From contig NC_133943.1 in assembly GCF_031877795.1 (NCBI RefSeq), positions 8,053,001 to 8,117,000 of the forward strand: a DNA stretch of 64,000 nucleotides, written 5' to 3'. The notes under the pieces were generated by a model. It was not told where the DNA came from. It did not search any database and was given only the letters and a program-made list of their open reading frames with translations. The position numbers and the translations under genes were made by a program. This DNA comes from Strix aluco (taxonomy: Eukaryota > Chordata > Aves > Strigiformes > Strigidae). Shown in pieces: positions 48,101 to 60,134 of the stretch. Each line of letters starts with the position of its first letter. Within the stretch, counting starts at the first letter, position 1.

Positions 48101-51100
48101 ACTGTGACCTTGCCAGGGCTCCGTGAGGCACAGTGGCAGTCCAAACATCCCTCTCCTTGGCCCATGCTTGGGTCTCATCTCTCCCGGGAAGAATAAGCAA
48201 TTCCCACTGCATCGAGCGGTGGTTTCTGATCCCTCTCAAGAGAGAGCCCTGTGGGCCGGGGAGAGGGGGAAAGGCCCCCCCACCAAAACACTCTCTGCGA
48301 AAACAGAAAAAAAAAAAGCAAAGCACAAGCCTGTGAGAGCCGTGAACAGGTTTTCAGTGGGTTTTCCGTGGCACCTGCCTGATGGCTGAGAGCACAGCCA
48401 GAGTTCACAGGGGTGCACAGCTGGCCAGGGCAGCTGAAGCTCTCCCTTGGCACCCAGTGCCAGGGTGATGCCGGGAGGGGGCCAAGGACACCCCCCTTCT
48501 TGGGACACCCTGGGGTGCCTCTTTACAGGGGTGGGTGATTTTGTTGAGTCATAGGTTGGGGCTGGCAAGCACCCAGTGATGCAGAACCAGCCAGAGGGAG
48601 GCTTGGGACTGTGTCACTCTCAAAGAAATAGTGGGGGAAAAAACTGTAAACCCTGGCAGGGAGCTGGGAGCATCTTCTCCAGCCCATCGGGCTCCTCTAG
48701 CACCCCACATGGTTAAAAAAAAAAAAAATAGGGAGAAAGCAACATCTGCTTTGTGAGTGCGGAGCCCTTGCTGGTGGAGCAGGTCCTGCCAGAAGAGTGG
48801 TCATAGGGACAGGGTCGAGCTGTCCCCAGAGGCATGGTAGGGACTTCAAAGCTGGGGCTAGGCCCTGCTTTGGTGTTATATGATTTTAGGAAGCCCAAGC
48901 CTGGCCACAGGGGCACATGAAGGCTGCTGCAAGCAAGTAGTGAGTCTGAGCCTGCAAGTGCCTCTGAGCAGGAGAGGAGATGGTTGGGACCAGCTGGGGA
49001 TGCTGGTGGTGGAGGATCTGCAGTCCCCAATGCTGAGCTACCCCCAAATACCTCTGTTTTACTCCCTGGACCTCCTCTCTCTAGAAGCACAGATGGGGGG
49101 ATTTCTCCTATGGGAGCCTGGTGCAAGGGAGGCACCACCAGCACTTGCACTGCCAGTTCCCAAAGGACCGGTGCAGGGAAGCCCACCACAGCTGACAACC
49201 TCTTGGGCTGCACCAGCACCTGCCATGGTGGGAAATTCTCCCTGTCAGAAGCAAACCCCTCTCTCCCTTGCAAGCTCTGCCTCTTTGGGCGTCGAGTTAT
49301 CTCCAGCGCTGCTGTCCTGGATGCCTGTGTCACCCCACCCAGCATGGCTCACCAGAGATGCAGTTAAGAGCCAGGGCTGCCCTCTCCTGATTACACACGC
49401 GGGTGCTGAAGCTTTTATCGTGGGCAAAGCCCTGCTGGCTCACTCAGTCTTTTCAGCTGCTCCCGAGAGCCCTGTGCTCAGAGCCTGGCTGTGCTATCTG
49501 CCCTCTTCACGTGAACCACACCACTTGCAGCCTGCCTATCTGAAAAGCAATGTTGAGCAGGACAGGGTCCCTGACCTCTGCCCAAGGGAAAGTGCCATTT
49601 GCCACTACCAGTGGAACTGGTTGTTCCAAGGAAGGATGGATTCTGATTGCTCTTGTGCTGGTGTTGTGACCCCCTGAACACCAGCAGCTGCTGCTGGGAC
49701 AGGTCCGGGCCAGGAGCCAGCTCCAAGCCCTGTCCTGTCCCTGGGAGTAGGATGAAGGGGCAGGACTGCCCGCCAGCAGCCAGCAGACCTTCAAGAAGGG
49801 CTGAAAAGGGTTATGCAGTGCATTAGAAAATGTTTAAATGTGAGCATCCGACCTCACTGCCATTTCCCTGGGGGTTTTCCTCATGTTTGGGCTATCACAC
49901 AACCAAGGAGGTTGCTAGAGGGGTTGCATGGAGAATGGCTTCACTAGGCAAAGCATCCAAAACAGCAGTGCTTGGGGGATCTCCACGGGAGCATCTTCCA
50001 CTGCCCTGTGAGAGGACAGTGCCATCCCAAAAAGTCCTCAAAGAGCAGTTGGGGTCCTGCATCAGTCATCAGGTTCCCTGCTTGGAAAAGAGGCAACATG
50101 GAAGTGTTTGGTCCTCCAGGGAGCATAGGGAGGGGGAGACAGGCTGGAGATCCCTGGGAGGAGGTATCTGTGTTTGAAGATCAAGCAGACAACGTGCCCA
50201 GAAGCCCCACAGTTAGTGTGAGCACCAGCGGCTTTGGCCTCCACCAATATTATCAGCAATCATAACGTGCTGTCACCACGTGTGGAAAGGCAGAATGTGC
50301 CTTAATGATGCTCACTAAAGTAAATTATTAAATTAACAGCTAAGGCAGTACAGCTGCAGAAGCGACCAGCTCTGGCACAGGATTTGCAGCGCCGCATGGA
50401 GCAGGATGGCTCATGCCTCACGGAGGGAGCATGTTGGGCAAAGCTGCCTCAGGACCCACTGGGAAGAGGAAGGGGGGAGCTGGTGATCTGGCAGGTGCAG
50501 GAGGGGAAGGATGTGTGCACAAGGACTGATGTTGCCCTGGGTTTTCCCCTCTCTGGTGACTCTGTCCCACCAGGCAAGAGAGAAAATTAAAAGCAGCCTC
50601 TAACGTGGCTTTTGTCCTTCTCTCGCGTTGTACTGGGGAGGTCTCCTGCCCCACCAGCATTAACCATCCCCAGCTGCTCTGCAGGCTCCAGCTGCCATCC
50701 CACTCCAGGCTCCAGGTCACCATCATGTGCTCCTCCCCACTCAGATAAACGACGGAGATGTTTTGGTTTGGCAGGAGCTTTGGTTTTGCATCTTTAGGAG
50801 AGGAGTTACAAAACAATAAGATAAGGCTGTAGACTGGAAGTAAGCTCAAAAAGCCCTGTTTCGTATGTAAAGAGGTCTCTCCTGCCCGGCAGACTTGTGG
50901 GGTGAATTTGGTTTAGGACCTAATTGCTACCAAGGGTTTCTGGAGAGCTGGAAAGCCCTCAGTGCTGCCTTAGGGTGGTCCTGTGCTGACCTTGTGCTGA
51001 CTCTACTGAAACAGTGACAAGGTTTTGCTGCGGGATCAGGAGCTTAAAAGCAACTTGCAGGGCTGGAAAGGGGCAATATGTGCTTTACCCCGTTTGTTTT

Positions 51101-54100
51101 TTTTTTTTTCCTGAGGATGGAGACAATCTGAAAGGTGTCTCTCTCTGAAGAGGATGAGCTCCTCTCTGCGTCCTGTTGTTTCCACTGAAGTCCTGGCCCT
51201 GCTTGCTGTCGGATGAAAACGTGTTTAGAAACAAATGGGATTAGTTGAGAAGCATGAAAATTGAACAGACTGAAACATAGGCGAGAAATCCTGGCTCTGA
51301 CTACACACAGCTTCACGTTGCATTTATTTTACTTATGATTTAACTTCGAAGTCTAACAATCAGCCTGACAGGAGGTCAGGCTCCCTTACAGGTCAGCACT
51401 GTTCCTCTTGCAGGATGAGGGAAAGCTCTCATATCACGGTGAAATCAGGCAGACAAAACATAAAAATATCCACCTGCAAATCCTGCATTTCTGGCCTGAG
51501 ATCCCTGTCACCCAGCATGGCTGGAACTGGTCAGTAATTGTCACTACTGCAACAACTTCCATCAACTAACATCATCAGGCCTTCTTAATTTGCTTGGTAC
51601 AATTGATACTGCATGATATAATCGTAAAAAATGAATACATCAATGCAGAACATAGCCACTGCATTCCCCAGCTTTGCAATTAAACTTCCCATCCCACATT
51701 AATTTCCGCTGACAGCGTTGGAGGCAGAGGATGTCTCGGGTCCCTGGGGTGGGTCTCTTTTTCCCTCGTTGCTCACTTGGCAGTCAAGAACCTCAGGAGC
51801 TCATTGGGAAGTACAGGGGCAGAAGAGCCAAGAGCAAGAATAAAGTCATTAAGTACGGGCTCTCGCAGCCTGGACTCCTGGTCCACTGACTCTCCATGGC
51901 AGTGGATTCAGGAGCCTCCTGGATGCTTTACAGCAGCATGTTCATGAGCATCCCGTAGTCTTGCTTGCCCCCTGGAGCTGGGAAAGCGGGCATTACATTC
52001 TGGGGTTAATTAGAGATACTCTGGTTGATGCCTTTGCAGCTGCTGATCTCAGTGAGCCTTTCCTACAGCAACAGCTTCAGGCTGACTTTTTAAAACCACT
52101 GATGGAGTGATTCCTTTTCATTCCTCCTGTCTCCAGAACCAGGTGAGATTCTCCAGCTCTCCCAAGGGGCACTACAGATCCAGGGAGCTCCCTACGACCT
52201 TCCAGGCATTACAGCATTATCTGACATCCCCAGTGCAGGTCTCTGCAGGGAGGGGAGCAGTGGGATGGGGGGGGTTCCCCTTGCCCAGGCCAATCTCACT
52301 CTGCTGTCCCCAGCCCTGTCACCCCTCTGGCTGCTCGGCCAAAGGGAGGGCTGACACAGATGCTGCACGTCCACCCCTCCACAAACCATTCCCATCCCTG
52401 ATGACCTCCCTGGGGACAAAGCATGAACATTAGCCCTTTTAGCTGTCGTGTTTGTATACACAGGCCTGCTGCTGACACAGAGCTCTTAATCCCCCCGCCT
52501 GTGTCCCATGGACCGTGCTTGTACAATGGTGGCCACGGCTGGGTGCTGGCACTGCACTTTACTGAAGCCCTTTTACTCTGACTCGCTGATCAGCTGCTGA
52601 CGGGGTGTTATTGGGAGGCTGCAATAGGCTCAGTTGCGGTGCCAGCGTCCTGGCTAAGGGGACTGTCCCCAGCTTGACTTGGTGGCACCAGGACAGACTG
52701 ACGGGGGATGGGGAGGACCGGTGTGCGCTGCTCTGTGCTTTGGCATTGCTTTGCTTCCAGTTTATCATCTCTCCCACTTCACGGGCCTTCAGCTCAGAGG
52801 TGGAGGTGGCTCAGCTCATGATGCAGCAGGCTGATGTTTCCTTTGCACTAGCAAAATATTCGGGAAAGCAAACACACAGCTAGTAAGGGTGGGTGGGAGT
52901 TACAGCGAGAGATCCCAGGTCACTGCGGGGCACAAGTGAAGAGGAGGGGATGCTCAGGGCAGGCTGGAGCCATGACCCCCCCCCAGCACCCTGGGTGCTG
53001 GGTGCACGGGATAGCTGTGCTGGCTGGTGAGGGAGTGTCTGTGCAGGATGGAGCTCTCCCCAAAAGACAGTGTGGAGAGGAAAGCCAGGAAAAACAGCTC
53101 AGCACAGAAACCTCCCTGCAATGGGAGCAGGGATGGGAGCAGAAACATGTGCAGTGCAGGAGGATCCTCGTGGCACTGGGAGCATGACAGCCCCATGCAG
53201 CACATCCCTGCAGTTAAAGGGAGTTTAGTCACACCTGGGGGTCAGGCAGAGCCAGGCATGGAGCTGCCCTTTCTTTGGCCCCTTTGCTTATGTGCACGAT
53301 GCAGCTCTCGGTCATAGAGAGATGTGCTGTCCCTTTCTGGGGACCTTCGCCGTGTGGGTGGTGGCTGGTGCTTGGGGTAGGCGGGTGTGTGTAGACCCTG
53401 CCCTGCGGGTGATGGGAGGAGAGCTGAGCACTGTGTGGGAGAGCTGGTCAGGCAGCTCGGCCCCACCATTCAGGACTGGCTCCTGATGGGGTTCCTGGCT
53501 GGTTCCTCCTCCTCTGGTACCCCTGGGATGCCCATTGGAACCCGCGCTGCTGGCTGCTTGAGCCAGGCACCAGAGTCAATGTGGCTGCAAAAGTGGGAAG
53601 GAAAGCATTGAGGTAGGATACCCGGTGCCCTCAAAAGTTGGGGACAGAAGTCAGAACTCTTGCAGACAAAACAAGAAGCTTTTAACTTTTCTTCTCACCC
53701 AGCAGCAATTTAATTGTGCTGGGGGTCAGCCTAGGATCTGAATGGCAAAGCCCAGGGCTTTGCTTTAACTGCAGAGGGGTAAAACAATACTTAAATAACT
53801 GCCAGCCACTGAAAGGAGCAGGAGTCCCATGGGAAAAGAGAGAATTTGCAGCCGTGCGTGCCTGATGGTTTTATCACGAACGTACAACCTGCAAAGGGAG
53901 CAAACGAAGCTTCTGGGAGCTGCCTCTGATTTAGTATTTCATAACTTTGGTGGTTGATTTCAAGTCTTTTGGCTGTTAATTATCCTTAGGCACTTAGAGG
54001 AAAATATCCCAGCAATTCCACCCGTAAATCTTATTGATTCTCACCTTGAGTCTTTGGGAGCTTTTAGGGCACCTGCACAAGCTGCCACCACTTGAATTAA

Positions 54101-57100
54101 TTGAGCTCTGTAGAGCAGCTGCTGGATGGTGCCTCCCCGCACATTAGGCACGAGTCAGAAAGATGTATGTCCCCAGCCAGCTCTGGTGTGAGGTGCTGAT
54201 GGTAGAGAAACACGAACTCCCAGGACTCGCAGCACATTGCCAGCATGCTTCGTTTCTCCGTAGGAGTGACACATGCCTGGCTGGGCTGAGCCAGGAGCTT
54301 CTAGGGCTGCTGTGGGCAGTCCAGGACCTGGGAGGGATGCAGGACGTCTCCTCTGAAGCACAGAGAGCTTAAGGCATTTTGGAGAAGGATGCTAGAGCAT
54401 TTATACCTCATTTCTCTTTGCCAAAGTGTCTGAAATAATTTTGCTGAAATTTCTGATGGCAGAGGGGTGTCACGGAGGGTAAATATCCATCGAAGAAAAT
54501 ATCAGCCTCAGTGGTCAACTTATGCCATGTTTTCATGAGCACCTGGAAATTGAAATGATTTAGGGGACATGTTAAGCAACCTTGGGCTACTATATATCTA
54601 CAGCAAAATATACAAGGTGGGAAATTCTGGTCTAGAGGAGGTATTGCTTTCTACAGCCAATGTCATCAATAACTAGGAAATGGGGGTGTTTTCAGAATTT
54701 TTCTTGAGCAAACAGGGTTATTTATGGGCTTTGGGAGAGTCCTACAAGAACTGTGGCTTTTGGAGGAAAAACTTGTGATGATAAAAGCAGTTATGTATCA
54801 TTCCCTGCCTCCAATCCATTTATTAAAAACATGCAAAAACTGCATAGCAGACTTCACATTTTTAATTATGGGATATTTACTCTCATTTAAATTTAACTTC
54901 TTAATACCAGGAAAATCCATGCGGTGCATTCTCAACACAAACATGTTTGCAACACCACTTCCCAGTGGGCAGCAGATGGGTGGAAGCGGCGAGGGGCCAG
55001 CAGCTCTGCAGAGATGATGGGAGCTGGTTTCTACCCCACACATGGCATGAGTGCCCGGACCAGCACGGTGCCTTCGGCTGGGCTGCAACACCAAACCACC
55101 GAGCCCCTGGGCCGTGGAGTCCTGCTAAGTGAAAGCACTTTTTAATGGGGATGTAATGGAACTCGTTAGTGTCTGCTGTTTTATTACACAGGTTGAAAAT
55201 TACTTATTAGTGTGAATGCATTCACTCTTCATGCTGATTGTTCATATGCTTTGCTAGAAGGGTCCAACTGCATTTATCTCAGAGCCAGGGAGTATCTTCC
55301 ATCTCTCTGGATCACACAGCCGCAGACAGAAAAAGCCTACAGGGCTGTCCATGAGTACTCGACGGGTTCTCATCCCCTTGCCCTCGCAGGGGAAGTGGAG
55401 AGTTTCCTGCCCTGGCTGCGTGTTGTGCTTTCGTGCATGGCCCCTCTCCCCAGAGCAGGGGTGTGAGCTCTAGGGTTAAAAACCTGGAGCAAGGAGAGGT
55501 TAAAATCTGGGTTAAAGAAGGAGATTTGGGGGAGGTCTCTCTGGCAGAAACTGCAGGAATGGGCGCTTTCTTCTGGTTCTGAGCTAAAGCGGGTTGAAAT
55601 GTCAGTATTTGGGGTAGCAGAATAAAAGGTTCAGGTGTTTCATTTTAAAAGTACTTGAGTCCTTTGTGATGGCCACAGTGTGCCACTAATAGGTGTCTGC
55701 TGGGGTTGGGAGGCACCTGCCATGGCAGGGTGACAGGGACTTGCTGGCAGCCTGTCCTTGGCCTCACTCGCTGCTGGGGCTGCAAACTGGGACTCGCATT
55801 TGGGCTTCCACCACTTTGTGGGAGAGAACCTGATCCAAACAGAAATGGTTGGGTTAGGGTTTCCTGATGAGGATTCATCCTTAGGGCAAGCTGGGTATTT
55901 TTCATTGGGAAGCTTCCAGGTTTTCTGAAATTGAAAATTCCCAGTTCAATCTTAGAATTGTAACTGGTGTCCCAGAGTTGCGGGAATGGTTCCGCACCAT
56001 CATGCTACCCTCTTCTCGAAGAGAAGATGTCTCTCTTCTAGGAATGAGCTCTGAGTGCCCTTCGAAAAGCTTTTCCCCCGTGGGTGGCAGAGGTAGCCCT
56101 GCAGTTGGTTGGTCACGCTGCATTTGCAAGTCCCTCGGGAGCAGGACTGTGACACCCCTCTGGGGCAGCTTCACTGGAGGGTGGCACTGCAGGGCTGCTG
56201 CAGGAACATTTGCCCAACCTTAAGCGCATCATCCATGACAATATTCCTGCCTGGCAGGATTCATGGACCAGCAATAACTAAATAAATAAGTCAAAGCATA
56301 TGACTCAGGATAGGAAGTTTGGGCTTTTCTTGGCAAAATCCCCTTTCTCTTTTGCAAAGCGTTAAAGGTGCCTGAGCTTTACTATTCTGCTGTGCGCATG
56401 TAAAGCTTGGGCTTTACTCAACCCACCAGGGAACAGCATGACCAGCCGGCAGTGAGCAAGCTGGTCTGGAGGTGCTGGGGAGAGGAGAAGATTCCCTTTG
56501 GAAGTGTGCTCTTGATCCCAGCTGGCTGCGAGGTCGGCAGAGCCCCTGGATGCAGGGAAAAGAGACGTGATCAGGAGTGTGCTGCAGCTGGTGATGGGCA
56601 TTCGGCCCTCAGGACCAGACTAGACTGTAGGAAACATGTATAATGGTGATCTCCTCTCCCCAGCACCAGACAAAATTAGGGAAGTAGAACCTGAGAGAGG
56701 GACTGAGGAACACCCAAACAGGATGGTGGAGCTAAGGGGTCTATCAGCCACATCAGCTGCTTTGTGCTTCCCCACCACGCACATCCCTTGCTCCAGGCCA
56801 CTGAATTAAAGCTGTTCCCAAAGGGAGGGTCAGGACTCCGGGTGAGGTTGCCACACCGGCAGAAATGAAACGGGATATTCTGGGCCAAGCAAGACCCAGA
56901 GATGCTCAAAGAAGTTAACAGCCACCATCAAAGTGTCTTTAAACCTCCAGGCCAGCATCAAAGCATCCAGGCATATGTGGTAAATACACAAGCTACACTT
57001 TGGTCAGGGAGAAAAAAGTAAGCTCTTGTACCGAGCAAGGGAGGTGGGGAGCTCCTGTCCAAATCACTGCTCGGCAGAGGAGTTTTCCCAGAGACTGCTT

Positions 57101-59551
57101 CCTTGGAGCCTGCACAGGGCCAGCACAGGGCAGCACCTGGAGCCGCTTGGCATGGCCTGGGCAGGCACGGGGACATGTCTGGGGTGAAGGGTGAGGCAGA
57201 GAAGCAGGCTTGGGGATGACAGGTGCTTTCATTGAATTTGGGGAAAGCAGAGCTGGATTACTTCCTGGTGAATTTTGCTGCAGAAATGCGGCGACTTCTT
57301 GGCTGCTTCTCTGCGAGTCCCTGGAGCCGAGGAGCAGAACATCCTGGTGCTGTGGATGCTGAGCAGAGCAGGAGAAGATGGGTCCGGCAGAGGTGAGGAC
57401 ACCAAGGGAGGAGTGGGGCGCATGGAGCTTGCTAGACACGGTCAGTGTGTTTACACCAGCTGGAGTTGGTGCAGACTCAGCTTCCCTTCACGTGAAGGAT
57501 GGGTGTTTGAGAGCTGACCAGCCAAGGCTGTTTCTCCCTATGGCTGATGGCAGAAAGGTTGCACGGATGCTTCCCTTTCTTCCCCTTCATCCAAGCATTT
57601 ATTTTCTAACATTTAAAATTCTGACTAGGTTTGGCCTGGCTGGCCACCGAGTGAGTGTGAGGGGCGAGACTTGCCCAGCTCCTTCCTGCCCGGCAGCTCT
57701 GGAGCCAGTTTGGCTCTCGGCCACTGCGGGCTCCTTCCCACTCACGTGGCAGGCAGAGCAGTGTCCCAAAGGGACCAAGCGGCAGGAATGCTGTGCCCTG
57801 GCTGGGGGACAGGAGAGGGACCCCGCTGGGCTGCATGTCCCCCCGCTGCAGCCACCTTCCTCAACCAGTGACTGGCTGCGCTCCCCACGCAAGGACCCGC
57901 TCCTAGAGAGGGTAGCGGTGCGAGCCCGGCTGGCGGGGAAGGTGGCCTGAACAGGTGGGAGCTGTGCAGCCCCCGAGCCGCGCTTGAGAGGAGCGCAGTG
58001 ACCCCCGGCAAATAGGGGGCCAGGAGTGCAGGACACAGCTCGTGTTATTGCAACTGGGGTCTCAGCACGTCCCCTCTGGGTATTCAGCCAGGCAGCCAGG
58101 CCAGCTGCTGGCTCTTCTGGAGTTATATATAAACTTCCTTTTGGAATTTTACCAGCCAAATTCTTAAACGTATTTGGGATGTGGCACACGCTGGTGATCC
58201 CGGAGGCAGCAGCACGTGAGCGTGCTCTCTGAGCCAAGAGGTTGGGTACTGAGGGATGCAGAGAGCCGAGATGGTCTCAGTGGAGCAGCATCCCTGACAG
58301 CCTGAGTGAGACTCCCTCCGCGGATCCGCCAGGCCCGTGACGCTGTCGCCTTTCCAAATGGAGTGCTGAGCCCCTGTTCGTCGCTCACCCTCTTCTTTCC
58401 TTCTAACAGCTCCGCTGTGAAATCGACTTTTCATCCTTCTCCACGTGCCATCAGCTGGGAGCTGCATCTTCAGTGCCTTGTCAGGCTGGCGGCTCTCCTG
58501 CGGGGTCTGCACAGATGAGTCCCCGGGGCCATGGACTCGCCAGGGCTTCCAGATGAACCTTTCTGGGCAGAAGTGGAGCAGCGTGCTGGCTGTTATGGGG
58601 AAAAAGGCCGGGAGAGGCTTGTTACCAATAAAAAAGACACCAACTAAGGGCCACTGTGTATTAGACAGGTTGTGCTAAATGACATCGGCAGTGCAATCTG
58701 CCTTTTAAATGTGGATAATTTGTGTGTACTTACACAGAGGGTTCGGGCTGTCTTGCCGGCCGCAAGGATTCAGGGACAAATACCGGGGACGTTAGTGACG
58801 ATGATGAGCGAGCGACATCCCATCAGCTAGAGATCAATCAAATATTTTAACCTGCTCAGATGAAGGTCTGCGGGTTTTGCCGGGCTCAGGACACAGGAGG
58901 GGGGTCCCCAGGACAGGGTTATTTCCCAAGTCCCTTCCTGCACCTTCCACCGGAGATGAAACCACCCGCAGCCGCCCGGTCCGTTACCCCCGGGCGTGGG
59001 CACCCGCGAGCATCCCCGTCCCTCCCGCCCCGGGTGCAGCGTGCAGGCGACACCCCCGTGGCAGCCGTTGCTTCCCGGCCCACACCCCCCACTCGTGTTT
59101 CTGTGCCGGCTCGGGGGCTCCGTCCCGCACCGGGGAGCCCCCGGAGACCCCGAGCCGGAGAGGGGCCGGGGGCTGAAGCCGGGCGGCGGGACTTGCCCCC
59201 AAGCGCGAAGAGACGGGGACTGAAGGGGCGGCGCGGGCGGGGCGGGGGCGGCGGCCCCTTTAAGCGCGCCCCCCCCCCCCCCCCACCCGCCGCCTCCCGC
59301 GCAGCCGGGCGTTGCATCAGGCACGTGCGCGCCGCCGGCCGGCCCGCGGGGGCGCGCCCCGCCCCGCCCCGCCCCTCCCCTCGCCGGCGGCGCGCGCGGG
59401 GCCGGCGCGGCGCGCGCGCCCCCGCGTCAGTCGCGTGGTCCCCGCGCGTCTCCATATTGCGGCGGCGGTTGAGGGGAAGGGGGGGAGGGGGGCGGGCAGC
59501 GCGGCGGCGGCGGGGCTCGGGGAGTTCCCCGAGCGGGGCGGGGGCGCGCAG

Positions 59552-59903
59552 ATGGCGACGCAGGTGGAGGCGCTGCTGCCCGGCGCCCCGCTGCTGCCCG
59601 CCGAGGAGCGCGCCCTGGTGCTGAAGCCGCCGCAGGACGGCGGCCGGGAGAAGGGCGAGCCGCCCATGGGCCCCGACGGCGGTCCCGCGGCGCCGCGGCC
59701 GCCCAGCGCCAAGCAGCAGAAGGAGGAGAGCAACAACCAGGAGAAGGAGAGCCTGCTGCGGGCGGGCGGCGAGGCGGAGGACGGCGGCGAGGCGGGCGGC
59801 GCGGGGCGCCGGGAGTTCATCGAGGCCCCGCCGCCCAAGGTGAACCCCTGGACGAAGAACGCCAACGCCGCCGCGCCGGCGGTGAACGGGCAGTCGCCTC
59901 CAG
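59552..59903 (+). CDS. LARP1: LARP1 first coding exon (partial gene)
   Basis: This exon encodes the first 117 residues of La-related protein 1, plus one base of codon 118. LARP1 binds the cap and 5' TOP motifs of ribosomal-protein mRNAs downstream of mTORC1 and acts in the cytoplasm. Diagnostic matches to human LARP1 are the start MATQVEALLPG and the block FIEAPPPKVNPWTKN (residues 89-103), followed by VNGQSPP at the exon end. The middle is Gly/Glu/Ala-rich and disordered, and shorter than in human. The La motif and DM15 repeats lie in later exons outside the window. The donor is CCAG/GTGGGT, phase 1. The start has G at +4 but C at -3. The frame stays open upstream to an ATG at 59312, so a longer N-terminus is possible. 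Confidence 0.93.
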
Positions 59904-59922
59904 GTGGGTGCCGGGGGATGGC

Positions 59923-59942
59923 GGGGGGGGGGGGGGGGGGGG
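59923..59942 (+). repeat. G20 run after the LARP1 donor
   Basis: Twenty consecutive G begin 19 bases after the exon-1 splice site, preceded by GGGGG at 59913-59917. In RNA this could form a G-quadruplex. The exact length may be uncertain because such runs are hard to sequence. Confidence 0.85.
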
Positions 59943-60077
59943 ATTGCGCCGCCGACCGCGCCCCGGCCGGCCGCGCCATGCGGCACGGCGTGGGGACGGC
60001 GCCGCGCCTGCGGCCTGCCGGGGAGCGGGGCCGCGGCCGGCGTGAGGGGAGCGCGGCGCGGGGACGGGGGGCGGCGG

Positions 60078-60079
<2 letters not shown>

Positions 60080-60124
<45 letters not shown>

Positions 60125-60134
60125 GGGGGGGGGG
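60080..60134 (+). repeat. (GT)n microsatellite with adjoining GC and G run
   Basis: About 39 bases of alternating GT (60080-60118) run into CGCGCG and then G11 (60124-60134). Alternating purine-pyrimidine DNA of this length is prone to Z-DNA and to length change. It lies in LARP1 intron 1 about 180 bases past the donor, within the CpG island. Confidence 0.95.

Larger units (their letters stand above)
40997..58900. other. Intergenic DNA upstream of LARP1, no gene seen
   Basis: No supportable gene is present. The stretch is moderately GC-rich with AT-rich islands (for example 51290-51720, 53750-54080, 54390-54960 and 55130-55260) that may be regulatory, one GCAGT repeat, and short homopolymers. 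No transposon beyond the CR1 at its left border was recognised. Frames of up to about 265 codons overlap on both strands and show no domains. Confidence 0.6.
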
